The notes beneath the pieces are model-generated. The model had not been told where the DNA came from. It did no database searches and saw only the letters and a program-made list of their open reading frames with translations. From JBCAWW01 sp039024315 (GTDB lineage: Bacteria > Bacteroidota > Bacteroidia > J057), in contig JBCCQN010000013.1 in NCBI GenBank assembly GCA_039024315.1, positions 1 to 64,000 of the forward strand: DNA of 64,000 bases, given 5' to 3'. Made by a program: the position numbers and the translations under genes. Each line of letters begins with the position of its first letter. The stretch's first letter is position 1. This document shows, one piece after another, positions 41,812 to 51,691 of this stretch.

Positions 41812-43638
41812 TTATGAGCCATCAAAACTAACGGTATAGATCGCGTCTTGTAAGCCCCAAGAGTCCTGACTTTCAATTCCTTGCACTCGCACCCTAAAAT
41901 TTCCTAAATCATCAGTATGCTTGAAGCGAAGCTTAATTTGGCCATTTTGATCAGGCATCAGATTGCCATGCCAATAAACTAGGGGCCTAAAATCGGGGCT
42001 TTCTTGTTGCTCCTCGCCTAGGCTTTCTTCAAAACTGCGAGCTCGGTAAAGGCCTTGATACGGCAAATTATGAGGATCTTCGAGGATGGTCTTGGGGGCT
42101 TCTAAACGCCTAGTATAAACTGCAAAGACGCCATTAAAGCCCAAGGGCCCAAAAGTATTGCCCAAGGTGCGATTAAGCGTATAAAGTTCAAGTCGTTCAA
42201 CCTCTTTCCAGGGTACTTCAAATATCTTTTGAGGATCAAAAGTGATATAGTTGTCGATCAAAAACATAGGCGGCCCGAGGAAGCGTTGTCGGCTTTCTTC
42301 TTCTAAGAGACTGAGGGTTTTTTGATTCTCTAACCGAGAACGATAAGCCGGTAAAATTTTATTGAGAAAGACCTGTGAGGCTTCAATATCTTCCTGCCGA
42401 TCTAGACTGCGAAGCATTTCAGGGCTCACCTCTTTTTGAAAGGCTTCAATCTGGTCGATGGTACTCTGAGCGAGAATGGGCTCAATTTTAACGGTAGTCA
42501 TGGCTTCTATAATGAAGCTCTCCATATCCTTAAAAGGAATGTAATCTTTGAGCACAAAAGAGCGATCCGGAGTAAGGTTGTCCACTTCAGGGGTGCGATC
42601 CGGAACGGGGATGGGAATAGACTGCCCGAATAGTTGCGCAAAATCACGACGGGAGGACATAGCGCTCATATATTGCTTAATTGCAGGGGTACGCGGCGGA
42701 AAAGCATCCGGAAAGTCTGGTGCCTTACTGATCAATTCTCGCGGAAAAATCTGCCTGATGCGTGGCACATAATTTTCTTGGGCTCCTCGGTCGTATAGTT
42801 GTAGGGTGCCGGTGCCATAAAAATTGGGCAGAACGGTTTCTACCTTTCCATTTTTTGCATTGGTGAATTGAAACTCTTGGGTTTCGACCAAATAAACTGC
42901 TAAAAAATCAGCGTTCATCGGTCTCTGAAATAGGACATCATAGACCTCAGCTCGTAGGGATAGAGACTGCTCACAATCATAACGCTTGACAAACTTTAGT
43001 CCCTCACCAGCAGGAGGCATGGTATTCATTTTATCAGTAAGCTGATTGGGCAATAGGTCATTTTGGGTAACCGAAAGATTTACACCTTGCTTGATGGGAT
43101 TGCCAGCGGCATCAAGGATTTGAATATTTAGTTCAACGCTGTCATTTCTGGCATAGCTCTGCGCTGTTGGCTGGATGTTGATTTGCCAATTGCCTAGCTT
43201 TTGGCTAGCCTCTGGCTCCCCATTGGCAGGTTCAGTTTCTGCTAAAGTACCTTCATCCAAATTGTAAATCGGAATGGCGCGATGGAAAATTTGTTGAGGA
43301 ATGAAGTTGAGATTCCATAGCGTATAGGCCCGAAAAGTGTAATAATCTTCCTTCCAAGCAGGGGGAATATAAAAATCGCCTTGCGTCCGTCCTGCTTCAA
43401 TCTTGAGCTGTTGATAGACCAACACTTCCCCCTCTCGGTTCAATAGTTCGCAATGAAGCACCCCACTTTTCTCCTTCAAATCAGCTTGGTTTATATCCAC
43501 CGCAAACCAAGCATTTTCGCCAGCTACATAAAATGCCTTATCAAAAACTACCGAGATTCCTTCTACTGGAGGCGTATCTTGGGCACTAAGCCAAAAGGGC
43601 AAAATGAGGCCCACAATCAGGATAAGGTGCATTTTCAT
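41812..43638 (-). CDS. MG2-like secreted protein, last gene of the TonB/DUF4249 operon
   Basis: 608 residues with a signal peptide (about 1-19, ending WLSAQ). Residues 25-120 look like an alpha-2-macroglobulin MG2-type strand domain (VVFDKAFYVAGENAWFAVDI ... YYTFRAYTLWNLNF), followed by further beta domains, a helical middle, and a plug-like stretch (MFLIDNYITFDPQKIFEVPW ... VFAVYTRR). Such proteins accompany TonB receptors in Bacteroidota; no enzymatic role is known. Its ATG overlaps the stop of the preceding DUF4249 gene by 4 bp (ATGA), indicating coupling. Confidence 0.7.
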   Translation of the reverse strand: MKMHLILIVGLILPFWLSAQDTPPVEGISVVFDKAFYVAGENAWFAVDINQADLKEKSGVLHCELLNREGEVLVYQQLKIEAGRTQGDFYIPPAWKEDYYTFRAYTLWNLNFIPQQIFHRAIPIYNLDEGTLAETEPANGEPEASQKLGNWQINIQPTAQSYARNDSVELNIQILDAAGNPIKQGVNLSVTQNDLLPNQLTDKMNTMPPAGEGLKFVKRYDCEQSLSLRAEVYDVLFQRPMNADFLAVYLVETQEFQFTNAKNGKVETVLPNFYGTGTLQLYDRGAQENYVPRIRQIFPRELISKAPDFPDAFPPRTPAIKQYMSAMSSRRDFAQLFGQSIPIPVPDRTPEVDNLTPDRSFVLKDYIPFKDMESFIIEAMTTVKIEPILAQSTIDQIEAFQKEVSPEMLRSLDRQEDIEASQVFLNKILPAYRSRLENQKTLSLLEEESRQRFLGPPMFLIDNYITFDPQKIFEVPWKEVERLELYTLNRTLGNTFGPLGFNGVFAVYTRRLEAPKTILEDPHNLPYQGLYRARSFEESLGEEQQESPDFRPLVYWHGNLMPDQNGQIKLRFKHTDDLGNFRVRVQGIESQDSWGLQDAIYTVSFDGS

Positions 43639-44738
43639 TTGTCAAAGAAATAAGGGCGTTCTACTTGGGAGAGAGGGATCACCAGACAATCATTGCAAGG
43701 ACTGAGACGTCCGTAAATGTTGCTAAACTCTGGCAGGCTACACAGCCATTGTATATTTTGATAGACCGCAAGATCTTGTCGTTGTACCGGATGAAAAAAA
43801 GAATCCACCGCCGAAGCGCCAAAGTACCCCAACACAGGCTCAAAAGGCGCATCCTCATTGGTAACATTCCCTCTAACTGAGGCGGGAGGAGAATCAAATA
43901 TGGTTCCCGTTTGATTGATTACCCGATCCACTCTACTCCAATAATCAAAAGCATCAGGGGTAAGGGAGTAGAGAAAGACGTTGATATAGGACTTTTGGTA
44001 AAAGCGAAAATCAATCTGTACAGAGCTTACCTTTTGCCCATTCCAAGCACCGGCGGTGATGCCTCGACCATCAAAGAGTTGGATCCCTTCTCGCCTAGGC
44101 GGCTCGGAGATATAACAAATTTTTGCAGGGACTAAGGGTCGATATGGCTCTCTAATACTCCACCAGCGATCTACTTCCCAGCGCATATAAGGGCTTTCTG
44201 GTAAGGAGGAGAGGTTTAGATCAGCAGTAAAATTGGCAAAACTCCGATAAATCTGGCCCCCATTTTCGTCGTACTGCTCCTCGTAGGCTACGTCGGTGTA
44301 CACCTGCTCAATCGAAGAGACGGGCAGCAATTTCTCGATACTCGACTGATACGTTCGGCCATCGGCCAAACTAAAAAACAACTGATAGCTACGCCCTAGC
44401 TCACCTTTTACCGTTTCCCCTTGCAACAAAAATACACCGGGCTCTTGTTGAGATAAGGTTTCAGATTGGCCCAAATCATTTTCGACCCTTGCCTCAATCA
44501 CTGGCGCAGCTTCAAAACGCTTACTGCCTCGCTCCACAGTCTTAAATATCTTTATGATAAAAGGGCCGTCTCCTACCGTAATCAAGCCGTCAACTACTAG
44601 CAGCTCCGGATTTTCGTCTGGATCAATTTCTAGCTCGATCTGATCAATGCAAGCTCCGAAGCTGAGAGCTATCATGATTGTTAGCAACCAGATGCCTAGC
44701 GCCTTCAAAGGTTCGATATGGAAGCTAATGCGGCTCAT
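43635..44738 (-). CDS. DUF4249 family lipoprotein, copy 3 of 3
   Basis: 367 residues with a lipoprotein-type signal (LLTIMIALSFGAC) and the DUF4249 pattern: IDQIELEIDPDENPELLVVD near the start, LITVGDGPFIIKI, and the conserved late block TGTIFDSPPASVRGN ... VLGYFGASAVDSF, ending in a CNDCLVIP pair. DUF4249 proteins are outer-membrane-associated partners of TonB receptors of unknown substrate. It starts directly against the stop of copy 2 (44739) and overlaps the MG2-like gene by 4 bp. Confidence 0.85.
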   Translation of the reverse strand: MSRISFHIEPLKALGIWLLTIMIALSFGACIDQIELEIDPDENPELLVVDGLITVGDGPFIIKIFKTVERGSKRFEAAPVIEARVENDLGQSETLSQQEPGVFLLQGETVKGELGRSYQLFFSLADGRTYQSSIEKLLPVSSIEQVYTDVAYEEQYDENGGQIYRSFANFTADLNLSSLPESPYMRWEVDRWWSIREPYRPLVPAKICYISEPPRREGIQLFDGRGITAGAWNGQKVSSVQIDFRFYQKSYINVFLYSLTPDAFDYWSRVDRVINQTGTIFDSPPASVRGNVTNEDAPFEPVLGYFGASAVDSFFHPVQRQDLAVYQNIQWLCSLPEFSNIYGRLSPCNDCLVIPLSQVERPYFFDK

Positions 44739-45803
44739 CTACCAATAGTAAGGTCTTTCGATGATACTGTTGGGTAGCACCAAGCATTGTAAGCACGGGT
44801 GAAAAGAGTATCGATTATTAATGCCGGGTAGAGTACAAATCCAATCAACGCGCGTCTCCAAATCTTGTCGAAAAATAGGAAAATGAAAAGTATCCACCGC
44901 TGAGGCGCCGAAATAACCAAGCACTAATTCACTGGGGCTATTATCATTACGTACGTTGCCAGCTACAGCAGCTGGTGGAGAATCAAAAATATCGCCTTCT
45001 TGATTCACAACTTGCTCAACTTTCTGCCAATACTCATAGGCATTGGGCGTGAGAGAGTATTGAAAAAGGTTGATGTAGGTTTTTTCGAAAAAGCGATAAT
45101 CTACCTCAGCGCTACCGATAAATTGTCGCTCCCATTTGCCCCCAGCTACCCCTCTGCCATCAAATAACTGAATGCGATTTTGATTGAGCAACGGATCGTT
45201 TACATAACAAGCCTTAGAAGGCGGGGAGGCCCTAATAAATTCATTGATCAACCACCAGCGCTCCGTCTCCCAACGCATAAAGGGGCTTTCTGGTAAGGTG
45301 GTCAGCTGCACATCTGCATAGACATCAATAAAGCTTTTGCCCACCAAATAACCATTATTAGCAAATCGGTCTTCAAATACCTCTTCAAAATAGATAGAAT
45401 CAATCTCTGAAACCGGTAAGAGCTTATCCCAAGCAGAGGTATAACTTTGGCCATTGGCGCTTATGAAATGTAGGCGATATTCGTCTCCGATGATGCCTTC
45501 AATGGTATTGCTTCTTAGTTCATAGAGGCCCTCTCCGAGGAACGCTAAGTCTTCCCGCTGGCCATGATTATTTTCGACCCAAATTTTTTCCAAACTAGCA
45601 GGAATATTGTTTCGAATCCCGATGGGAGTAACCCGTGAAACTTGTACTCGATGTGGGCCTTTGCCTTGGGTGATCAAACCTTCAACGATAAGGGGGCCAG
45701 CCTCATCTTCAGAGGGTAGATCTAATTGCACCACGTCCAAGCAAGCACTCAAAAGGATACTTGAGATCCATAAACTCCATATGTAATATTGGCTTACTCT
45801 CAT
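44739..45803 (-). CDS. DUF4249 family lipoprotein, copy 2 of 3
   Basis: 354 residues from the ATG at 45803 (the frame is open to a GTG at 45875, but that would overlap copy 1 by about 70 bp and bury the signal peptide). Lipoprotein signal WISSILLSAC, then LDVVQLDLPSEDEAGPLIVE and the late block GDIFDSPPAAVAGN ... VLGYFGASAVDTF, with CLQCLVLP near the end. It is most similar to copy 3 by eye. A CCTC-TCC-GAGG-AACGCT hairpin lies on the opposite strand at 45530-45546. Confidence 0.85.
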   Translation of the reverse strand: MRVSQYYIWSLWISSILLSACLDVVQLDLPSEDEAGPLIVEGLITQGKGPHRVQVSRVTPIGIRNNIPASLEKIWVENNHGQREDLAFLGEGLYELRSNTIEGIIGDEYRLHFISANGQSYTSAWDKLLPVSEIDSIYFEEVFEDRFANNGYLVGKSFIDVYADVQLTTLPESPFMRWETERWWLINEFIRASPPSKACYVNDPLLNQNRIQLFDGRGVAGGKWERQFIGSAEVDYRFFEKTYINLFQYSLTPNAYEYWQKVEQVVNQEGDIFDSPPAAVAGNVRNDNSPSELVLGYFGASAVDTFHFPIFRQDLETRVDWICTLPGINNRYSFHPCLQCLVLPNSIIERPYYW

Positions 45804-45804
45804 A

Positions 45805-46908
45805 TCAATCCCAAAATGAAGGTTTATCAAGCGTACTATTAGGTATCCGCAGACAATCGAAACAAGGGTTCCCACCAGGGAAGAAAAAGTTAGCGTTCGC
45901 AGAGCCGCAAAAAGGAATAAGAGAGGTAGCGAGATCCTGTCGATTTTGCACCAAAAAGAGAGTATCTACTGCCGAAGCTTGAAAAAATCCCAGCACCTCC
46001 TCGAAATTATCGTTGACATTATTGATGTTACCTCTTATCAATGCCGGTGGGCTATCAAAAATAGTCCCAGTTTGATTAACAACCTGATCAACCTTCTGCC
46101 AATAATTATAACCCGTTTCGCTGAGGGAGTACTGCGTCAAAGCAATCAAGCTGCGCTCGGCGAACTTAAAATCCGCCAATACAGCGGCAATCTCCTGTCT
46201 TTGCCATTTTCCTCCATTGGCTTGGGAGCCGTCAAATATACTGACACGATTTTCTGAAGGGGTATCCAAAATAAAGCATCGTTTGGGAGTAAAAAGGGGG
46301 TTATTGAGCTGAGGGGGCTCAGTGAAAGAATACCACCTCTGGTAATCCCAACGGAGATAAGGAGGCGTTTCCATCTCTGAAAGATCGACATCCACATAGA
46401 TTCGCATGATATAGCGAAACAAATTGACACTCAAGCCTCCTAGGCCATCTAAGTTTTCTTCATAATTCACCTCCCCATAGATACTATCTAACTTGGGACC
46501 AGGCTGTAAAATTTCCACGCTAGAGGCATATTCTTCTCCTTCTCGACTAGTAAAATGAAGACTGTAACTTTGTCCTATTTCACCTTTCACCGTATTACCT
46601 GCCAAAACGTATTCTCCTGCTTTGATTTGTACGAGAGGCTCCTCATTACCATCTCCATCTCTAACAAAAGCCTCGATAGGCGAAAAGGGATCAAAGACAG
46701 TACGCCCTCTAGCCGCAGTATAAAAAAAGGAAAAATTATAGGGTCCTGGTCCATCGTGAATCAAGCCTTCCACCACAATATTTCTATCCAGCGTTTCGAT
46801 TGGGGTTTCGATTTCGATCAAATCCACACAACCCGCCAACAGCAAGGCAGTTGCCCAGAAAATAGCCTTGGGGACCAAACTCAATATGGAGGCAGCTTTA
46901 ATTTTCAT
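45805..46908 (-). CDS. DUF4249 family lipoprotein, copy 1 of 3
   Basis: 367 residues with a lipoprotein signal (ATALLLAGC), VDLIEIETPIETLDRNIVVE, and the conserved late block TGTIFDSPPALIRGN ... VLGFFQASAVDTL with CFDCLRIP. It is the most divergent of the three copies. Its ATG overlaps the TAA of the TonB receptor by one base, and one base separates it from copy 2. Confidence 0.85.
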   Translation of the reverse strand: MKIKAASILSLVPKAIFWATALLLAGCVDLIEIETPIETLDRNIVVEGLIHDGPGPYNFSFFYTAARGRTVFDPFSPIEAFVRDGDGNEEPLVQIKAGEYVLAGNTVKGEIGQSYSLHFTSREGEEYASSVEILQPGPKLDSIYGEVNYEENLDGLGGLSVNLFRYIMRIYVDVDLSEMETPPYLRWDYQRWYSFTEPPQLNNPLFTPKRCFILDTPSENRVSIFDGSQANGGKWQRQEIAAVLADFKFAERSLIALTQYSLSETGYNYWQKVDQVVNQTGTIFDSPPALIRGNINNVNDNFEEVLGFFQASAVDTLFLVQNRQDLATSLIPFCGSANANFFFPGGNPCFDCLRIPNSTLDKPSFWD

Positions 46909-49637
46909 TAAAATCTAAAGTTCCAAGTGAAGGAGGGGAAAACAGTACCGAGGATCGCCAATCGATAAGTCTCTGGGATACCTGAGTCAGATTTGCGAAA
47001 GTATAAGGAGAAGGGATTTTTGCGGAAGTATAGATTATAGGCCGCAATGGTAAAATCACTTTTCAAACTCTTGCGACGAATCAAGTCTGGCTTAAAAGTA
47101 TAAGCCAAATCAAGTCTATGATAGTCGGGAATCCGAAACAGATTGCGTGGCGAAAAATGCGGCACATCCACTGCTCCGATCCGATAATCGCCTACGGGAG
47201 CCGTAATCGGACGGCCGCTGCGATAGACAAAATTGATAGATAACAATTGGCTTTTCCGCACTTTGCGGCGCAAACCAATATTGATATTATGCGGAGAGTC
47301 AAAATTTGCTGGATACCAATTGCCCTGATTGATGACTTCATCAGGAAATCTACCTTCTGCTCGCCTCAGCGAACGCGAGAAGGTGTAAGAAACTTCTCCT
47401 TGCCAACGTCCAACATTACGTTTAATCGACAGCTCAGATCCGTAGGCTCGCCCCACTCCTTGCACCAATTCTGTTTCAATATGCTGGTTGAGTAAGATGA
47501 TCGGAAGATCTTTGTACTCTACAATGCTGCTGATGTCGCGATAGTAAAAGTCAATGCTGGTTTCCCACTGCCCTCCTGAGAAATTTTTGAAGTAGCCGAT
47601 CGAAAAGTTATCGGAGATCTGAGGTTGAATAAACTGATTACTCAACTGCCAGATATCCACTGGCGTGGCAGCACTGGTATTGGATATTAAATGTACATAT
47701 TGGCGGTGCCGACCGTAGCTGAGCTTGATAGAGCTGCTTTCGTCAATCAAAAAGCGAGCCGAAACTCTCGGTTCAAAGCCACCATACCACTGGGTAGTTT
47801 GTCCAGCCGCATATTGTATCGTATCAATGATAAATTCATTTCGGATGGGATTATCAGGGTCATATACAAAGCTTTGCCCCGGTCCAAGATTATGGAAGGA
47901 GGAATAGCGTAAACCGACAGAAAAGCCAATCAAGGGACTAAGCGAAAATTCTAGATTCGCATATAAAGCCGATTCCAAACCTTGTGCACCATCAATTTCT
48001 CTGAAACCTATGGCTGATTGTTCCCCACGGGGGGTCAAAGTCTGCGGACGAAGCTGATAGTATATACCTTCGCCCCCAACAAATAGGCTAGTCCGACTAT
48101 TTGGCGCCCACAAGAACTGCTGTCTGGCCTTATAATTACGAATCCCAGTGTTGAGATTAAAGGCTGAAGGCCCATCTGGATTGAATAGCCCGCTGTCATA
48201 ATTACCCGCGGTAAGAGTCGTCGTGGATGACCATTTACTAGAGATCAAGTTTCGCCAAACTAGACTGCTCATTAGATTACTCCAATCAAAGCCATATTCT
48301 CTCGCATAACGAAAAAAATCATAGCTAGCATAATTAGACCAACTCAAGGTAGAAGTAGGACTAAAACGATGATCGATCTTAAAGTTGCCATCAACAAAAA
48401 AGGCAGAACTTTGGCGGATTTCTGGCCGTCCTTCAAACAAGGGCATGGCCCAAGCCGGGAAAAAACTACGTACTCCTAGCGTAAAAGAAGTCTTGTCTTT
48501 GACGATAGGACCATCTAACATCATGCGAGCCGAAATCAAACCCAAGCCTCCCGATCCTTTCAGTTTTTTATAATTTCCTTCTTTAGTTTCCACATCTAAG
48601 ACCGAAGCTACTCTACCTCCATATTGAGCGGGAATATGGCCTTTGTAGAGTTTGATCCCTTCTATTGCATCCGCGTTGAAAATGGAGAAGAATCCCAAAA
48701 TATGGGAGGAATTAAAAACCATTCCTCCATCTTGCATGATCAAGTTTTGGTCAATATTGCCCCCTCTCACGTTAAAACCTGTAGCGCCTTCCCCCACCGT
48801 ACTGATACCTGGCTGTACCAGCAATCCTTTGATGATATCGGCCTCACCCATCAAAGTTGGCACTTCTCTGAGTTCTTTTACACTCAATTGGATGATTCCA
48901 GGTTGAACAGATCTTAGATTACTGGCGGCGGAGCGCGCCGATACTTCAACCTCGTCGAGACTGTAAAAGGGTACATCTAGCCCAAATTCTACTTCTCCTC
49001 CTGAAAGAACCCTAATGGCCTGTTCGTATGGCTCATAATTATTGGCTTCAATGCGAATAAAATAATCACCCAAAGGAAGTTGCAGATCGACCTCTCCTGC
49101 CTCATTAGAACGCAAGATCAATTTACGCTTTGGGATAGTAATTCGAGCGCCCTGAATTGGCGCATCTGAGTCTGCATCGAGGATTAAAGCATCAATTTGT
49201 GCAAGCCCACTAGCAGGAGCTTGAGTCTCCTCGCCGATGAACATATAGGCACTTTCTCGTAATGTGTCAGTATTGCTAATTGCAGTTTCATACTGCTCCA
49301 AGAAGTATTCTCGATTGTAAGATCGACTCAATTGCTCGATCGGCCCGACGATAATAGCTTGGTTTTGATAAACTTCAAATCCCAATCCAAGCGGGCTAAG
49401 CCATTCGGTTAAAGTTTCGCCTAAAGCCTTTTCACGAACATTCAGGCTGTAAAGTTCTGCTGGCAAAGCATCTTCCTGAAAATAAATCGGAATCTTACTT
49501 TTTGCCTCAATTTGCCTCAAAACCACATCAGGGGTCTCAGAGGCGATGTTTAGCGTAATTTGCCTTTGTAGAATATCCTGCGCCCAGACCATAGAAGGGC
49601 ACAGGAGGACCAGCAAAATAAATTGCTTGCAACGCAT
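46908..49637 (-). CDS. TonB-dependent receptor with STN and carboxypeptidase-like N-terminal domains
   Basis: 909-residue outer-membrane transporter. Signal peptide (about 1-19, MVWAQ); STN/secretin-like domain (about 25-100: ITLNIASETPDVVLRQIEAK); carboxypeptidase-regulatory domain (about 148-235); plug (about 250-350: GFNVRGGNIDQNLIMQDGG, YGGRVASVLDVET); then a beta barrel to the C-terminus (ending SFTWNFRF). The STN domain normally contacts a FecR-type anti-sigma factor, yet no sigma/anti-sigma gene is adjacent. First gene of a five-gene operon with three DUF4249 lipoproteins and an MG2-like protein; its substrate is unknown. Confidence 0.92.
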   Translation of the reverse strand: MRCKQFILLVLLCPSMVWAQDILQRQITLNIASETPDVVLRQIEAKSKIPIYFQEDALPAELYSLNVREKALGETLTEWLSPLGLGFEVYQNQAIIVGPIEQLSRSYNREYFLEQYETAISNTDTLRESAYMFIGEETQAPASGLAQIDALILDADSDAPIQGARITIPKRKLILRSNEAGEVDLQLPLGDYFIRIEANNYEPYEQAIRVLSGGEVEFGLDVPFYSLDEVEVSARSAASNLRSVQPGIIQLSVKELREVPTLMGEADIIKGLLVQPGISTVGEGATGFNVRGGNIDQNLIMQDGGMVFNSSHILGFFSIFNADAIEGIKLYKGHIPAQYGGRVASVLDVETKEGNYKKLKGSGGLGLISARMMLDGPIVKDKTSFTLGVRSFFPAWAMPLFEGRPEIRQSSAFFVDGNFKIDHRFSPTSTLSWSNYASYDFFRYAREYGFDWSNLMSSLVWRNLISSKWSSTTTLTAGNYDSGLFNPDGPSAFNLNTGIRNYKARQQFLWAPNSRTSLFVGGEGIYYQLRPQTLTPRGEQSAIGFREIDGAQGLESALYANLEFSLSPLIGFSVGLRYSSFHNLGPGQSFVYDPDNPIRNEFIIDTIQYAAGQTTQWYGGFEPRVSARFLIDESSSIKLSYGRHRQYVHLISNTSAATPVDIWQLSNQFIQPQISDNFSIGYFKNFSGGQWETSIDFYYRDISSIVEYKDLPIILLNQHIETELVQGVGRAYGSELSIKRNVGRWQGEVSYTFSRSLRRAEGRFPDEVINQGNWYPANFDSPHNINIGLRRKVRKSQLLSINFVYRSGRPITAPVGDYRIGAVDVPHFSPRNLFRIPDYHRLDLAYTFKPDLIRRKSLKSDFTIAAYNLYFRKNPFSLYFRKSDSGIPETYRLAILGTVFPSFTWNFRF

Positions 49638-49719
49638 AGAGTAGTAGTCTTGGCGGTCTTTGTCTTACTTAATTATCGACAAATTCGGGACCGGAGTTGT
49701 TTTCACTACTGAAGTTAAC

Positions 49720-50712
49720 TCAACCCAAGATTAAATGGTAGGCCTCCTCGAGTAATGATTCTTTTTCTTCGAGGGATAAACTGAGCGGTAACTGGGCCAA
49801 TCCAATGATGCGGCGCATGATTTCTACTCCTACAAGCTGCTCCATTAGTGCGGTGTAGAATCCGGCTGGTTCTACATAACGGGCCATGATTTCGGCCTCC
49901 ACACTGGGATCCTGCTGGGCCATTTTCATATGAGCGATCATCACTGAGATATCAAACTCTGCTGGACCGAAGAAACAGAATTCAGGGTCTATCACTCGTA
50001 CTCCCTCGATCGTCTTGAGCCAACTACCCGGATAGTAATCGCCATGCAATAGAGTTTTGCCATCGGTGAGATAGTGTTTACTCAGATCTTTGACTTTGGC
50101 CTTAAACGCATCATCGCTCTTATAGCGCATCGCTACTGACTGCAAGCCTGGGGTAACTGTGTCTAAATCAAACCCATTGTCTTCTAAAAAGGGATAATTG
50201 AAAATATGCTCAGCATTCAACTCTCGCATTTTCATATTGGTGATGCGAGCCTCAACTTTATCCGTATTGAACTCATTGTGCAGTTCACTGATATAATCGA
50301 TCAGTCCTCGGAGGTCTTCAAGATCAATCTCCTTCTCTTTTTTGTATAAAAAGCTCAAGTCATTGGCTTGTCCCAAATCTTCCAGCAGGATGATGCTGTT
50401 TTCTACATCTACCGCATTGATTTCTGGCTGGTATTCTCTCAGCTTGGCATTTGCTTGCGTCAACTCATAAAACTGTCCCTCTATGATAGCGCGTTCGCGA
50501 GGAGCGGGTATGGTTGGATACTTCTCCACATAATCACGACTTTGCTTAATGATAAAGGAACGGAAATTGGTGCGGATGCGAAGCGTATAATTCATATTCC
50601 CTTCTCCAGGCACACTGGTAGAAACAATCTTTTCGTCGGGGGCAATGTATTTATTTGCTAAGAGGTAGGACTCTAGTGATTCGGCTTCTTCAGCTTTGAG
50701 GAAAAAATTCAT
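49720..50712 (-). CDS. APH-fold kinase resembling 5-methylthioribose kinase
   Basis: 330 residues with an aminoglycoside-phosphotransferase fold. Seen: an N-terminal ATP-lobe (SVPGEGNMNYTLRIRTNFRSFIIKQ), ILLEDLG hinge, catalytic loop LLHGDYYPGSWL and metal-binding IDPEFCFFGPAEFDI, the last two very like MtnK (which has HGDLHTGS and DPEFAFYGP in my memory of the family). The 5-methylthioribose kinase role is plausible but not certain; choline- or homoserine-kinase-like enzymes share the fold. It sits about 36 bp after a nucleoside hydrolase in the same direction, which suits sugar or nucleoside salvage. Confidence 0.72.
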   Translation of the reverse strand: MNFFLKAEEAESLESYLLANKYIAPDEKIVSTSVPGEGNMNYTLRIRTNFRSFIIKQSRDYVEKYPTIPAPRERAIIEGQFYELTQANAKLREYQPEINAVDVENSIILLEDLGQANDLSFLYKKEKEIDLEDLRGLIDYISELHNEFNTDKVEARITNMKMRELNAEHIFNYPFLEDNGFDLDTVTPGLQSVAMRYKSDDAFKAKVKDLSKHYLTDGKTLLHGDYYPGSWLKTIEGVRVIDPEFCFFGPAEFDISVMIAHMKMAQQDPSVEAEIMARYVEPAGFYTALMEQLVGVEIMRRIIGLAQLPLSLSLEEKESLLEEAYHLILG

Positions 50713-50748
50713 TTAATAGCTTAATTGAGGCAGCTTTTCGAATACAAA

Positions 50749-51687
50749 TTAAGGCTTTGCAATATATTTCAACAAATCCTCTTTAAAGTTTTCTGGAGGA
50801 GTATGACAATATTTGATTTTTCGACTGTCTGAGGCTCCCTTTTTTAGCAAAAAATAAGGTTTAACGCTTTTCTTAGGATTTTCTGCCCCTGTTTGGGTAT
50901 CATCCCAGTGAAGCACTATTTCGGGTACGAGTTCTTCAAATTCGAACCCCTTCTCATCTACCAAATAAGCACTGGCCAAAATGTCAAAAGGGTTGAAGGC
51001 AGAGCAGCCAAACGCTTGCCAAAGGTCTAACCAATTTTGAGAGTTTTCAGCTAAGTATTTCCCCACTTCCCCAAACTTAGCGACTTGATCTAAGTCTGCC
51101 TGATTGATCCAAGTTTTATGAGAGATTTCAAAAGGCAACAGTACCATGGGCACTTGGGATTGAATCAAAATCCGAAAGGCATTGGGATCTAGATCAAAAT
51201 TTAAATCCGGAAAGGGAGGCTCATGCTCAGGACTGACTCTAAAATGATCATCCACCGATCTCCTCCCGGCAACCAATACCACTGACTCGATTTGAGACAC
51301 CAAATCTGGCCTTAGCAATAGACAAGTAGCGATATTGGTAGCAGGACCAATCGCCATAATGTGCATAGAATCTTTTTCTAAAGCAGCAATTAGGGCCTCC
51401 ACACCTGCATTACTTTCGATTTGAGAGAGATCAAGGGCAGTACTAGCACCTCGTGCAACGCTTAGTCCTTCTGGCCCAAATTGGGTGTAAATTTCTATCG
51501 CCAAGCGAGTAGCATTTTCAATATCAGTATTGCCAAATACCGTACTTAAGCCCATCACTTGGATATGCTCCGCATGAAACAAATGCACCATCGCCCAAGC
51601 ATCATCCACATCGGCAAATCCTTGCCTTGGATCTCCCATCCCAATTGCCACATCTGTATCTATCCATACTTTCTTGGGAATCTGCAT
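50749..51687 (-). CDS. Nucleoside hydrolase (IunH/inosine-uridine type)
   Basis: 312 residues. The N-terminal metal-binding motif is recognisable but unusual: DTDVAIGMGDPRQGFADVDD in place of the compact DTDxGxDD, so about ten extra residues separate the Asp pairs. Further family features: VMGLSTVFGNTD, IMAIGPATNIA, VVLVAGRR, DLNFDLDPNAF and the NPFDILA stretch. Such enzymes hydrolyse the N-glycosidic bond of ribonucleosides. It is probably co-transcribed with the downstream kinase and follows the CotH gene by 4 bp. Confidence 0.85.
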   Translation of the reverse strand: MQIPKKVWIDTDVAIGMGDPRQGFADVDDAWAMVHLFHAEHIQVMGLSTVFGNTDIENATRLAIEIYTQFGPEGLSVARGASTALDLSQIESNAGVEALIAALEKDSMHIMAIGPATNIATCLLLRPDLVSQIESVVLVAGRRSVDDHFRVSPEHEPPFPDLNFDLDPNAFRILIQSQVPMVLLPFEISHKTWINQADLDQVAKFGEVGKYLAENSQNWLDLWQAFGCSAFNPFDILASAYLVDEKGFEFEELVPEIVLHWDDTQTGAENPKKSVKPYFLLKKGASDSRKIKYCHTPPENFKEDLLKYIAKP

Positions 51688-51691
51688 CTCC

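Noticed and set aside
44739..45875. Longer form of the second DUF4249 gene from a GTG
   Set aside because: It would bury the lipoprotein signal and overlap the preceding gene; the ATG at 45803 fits both.
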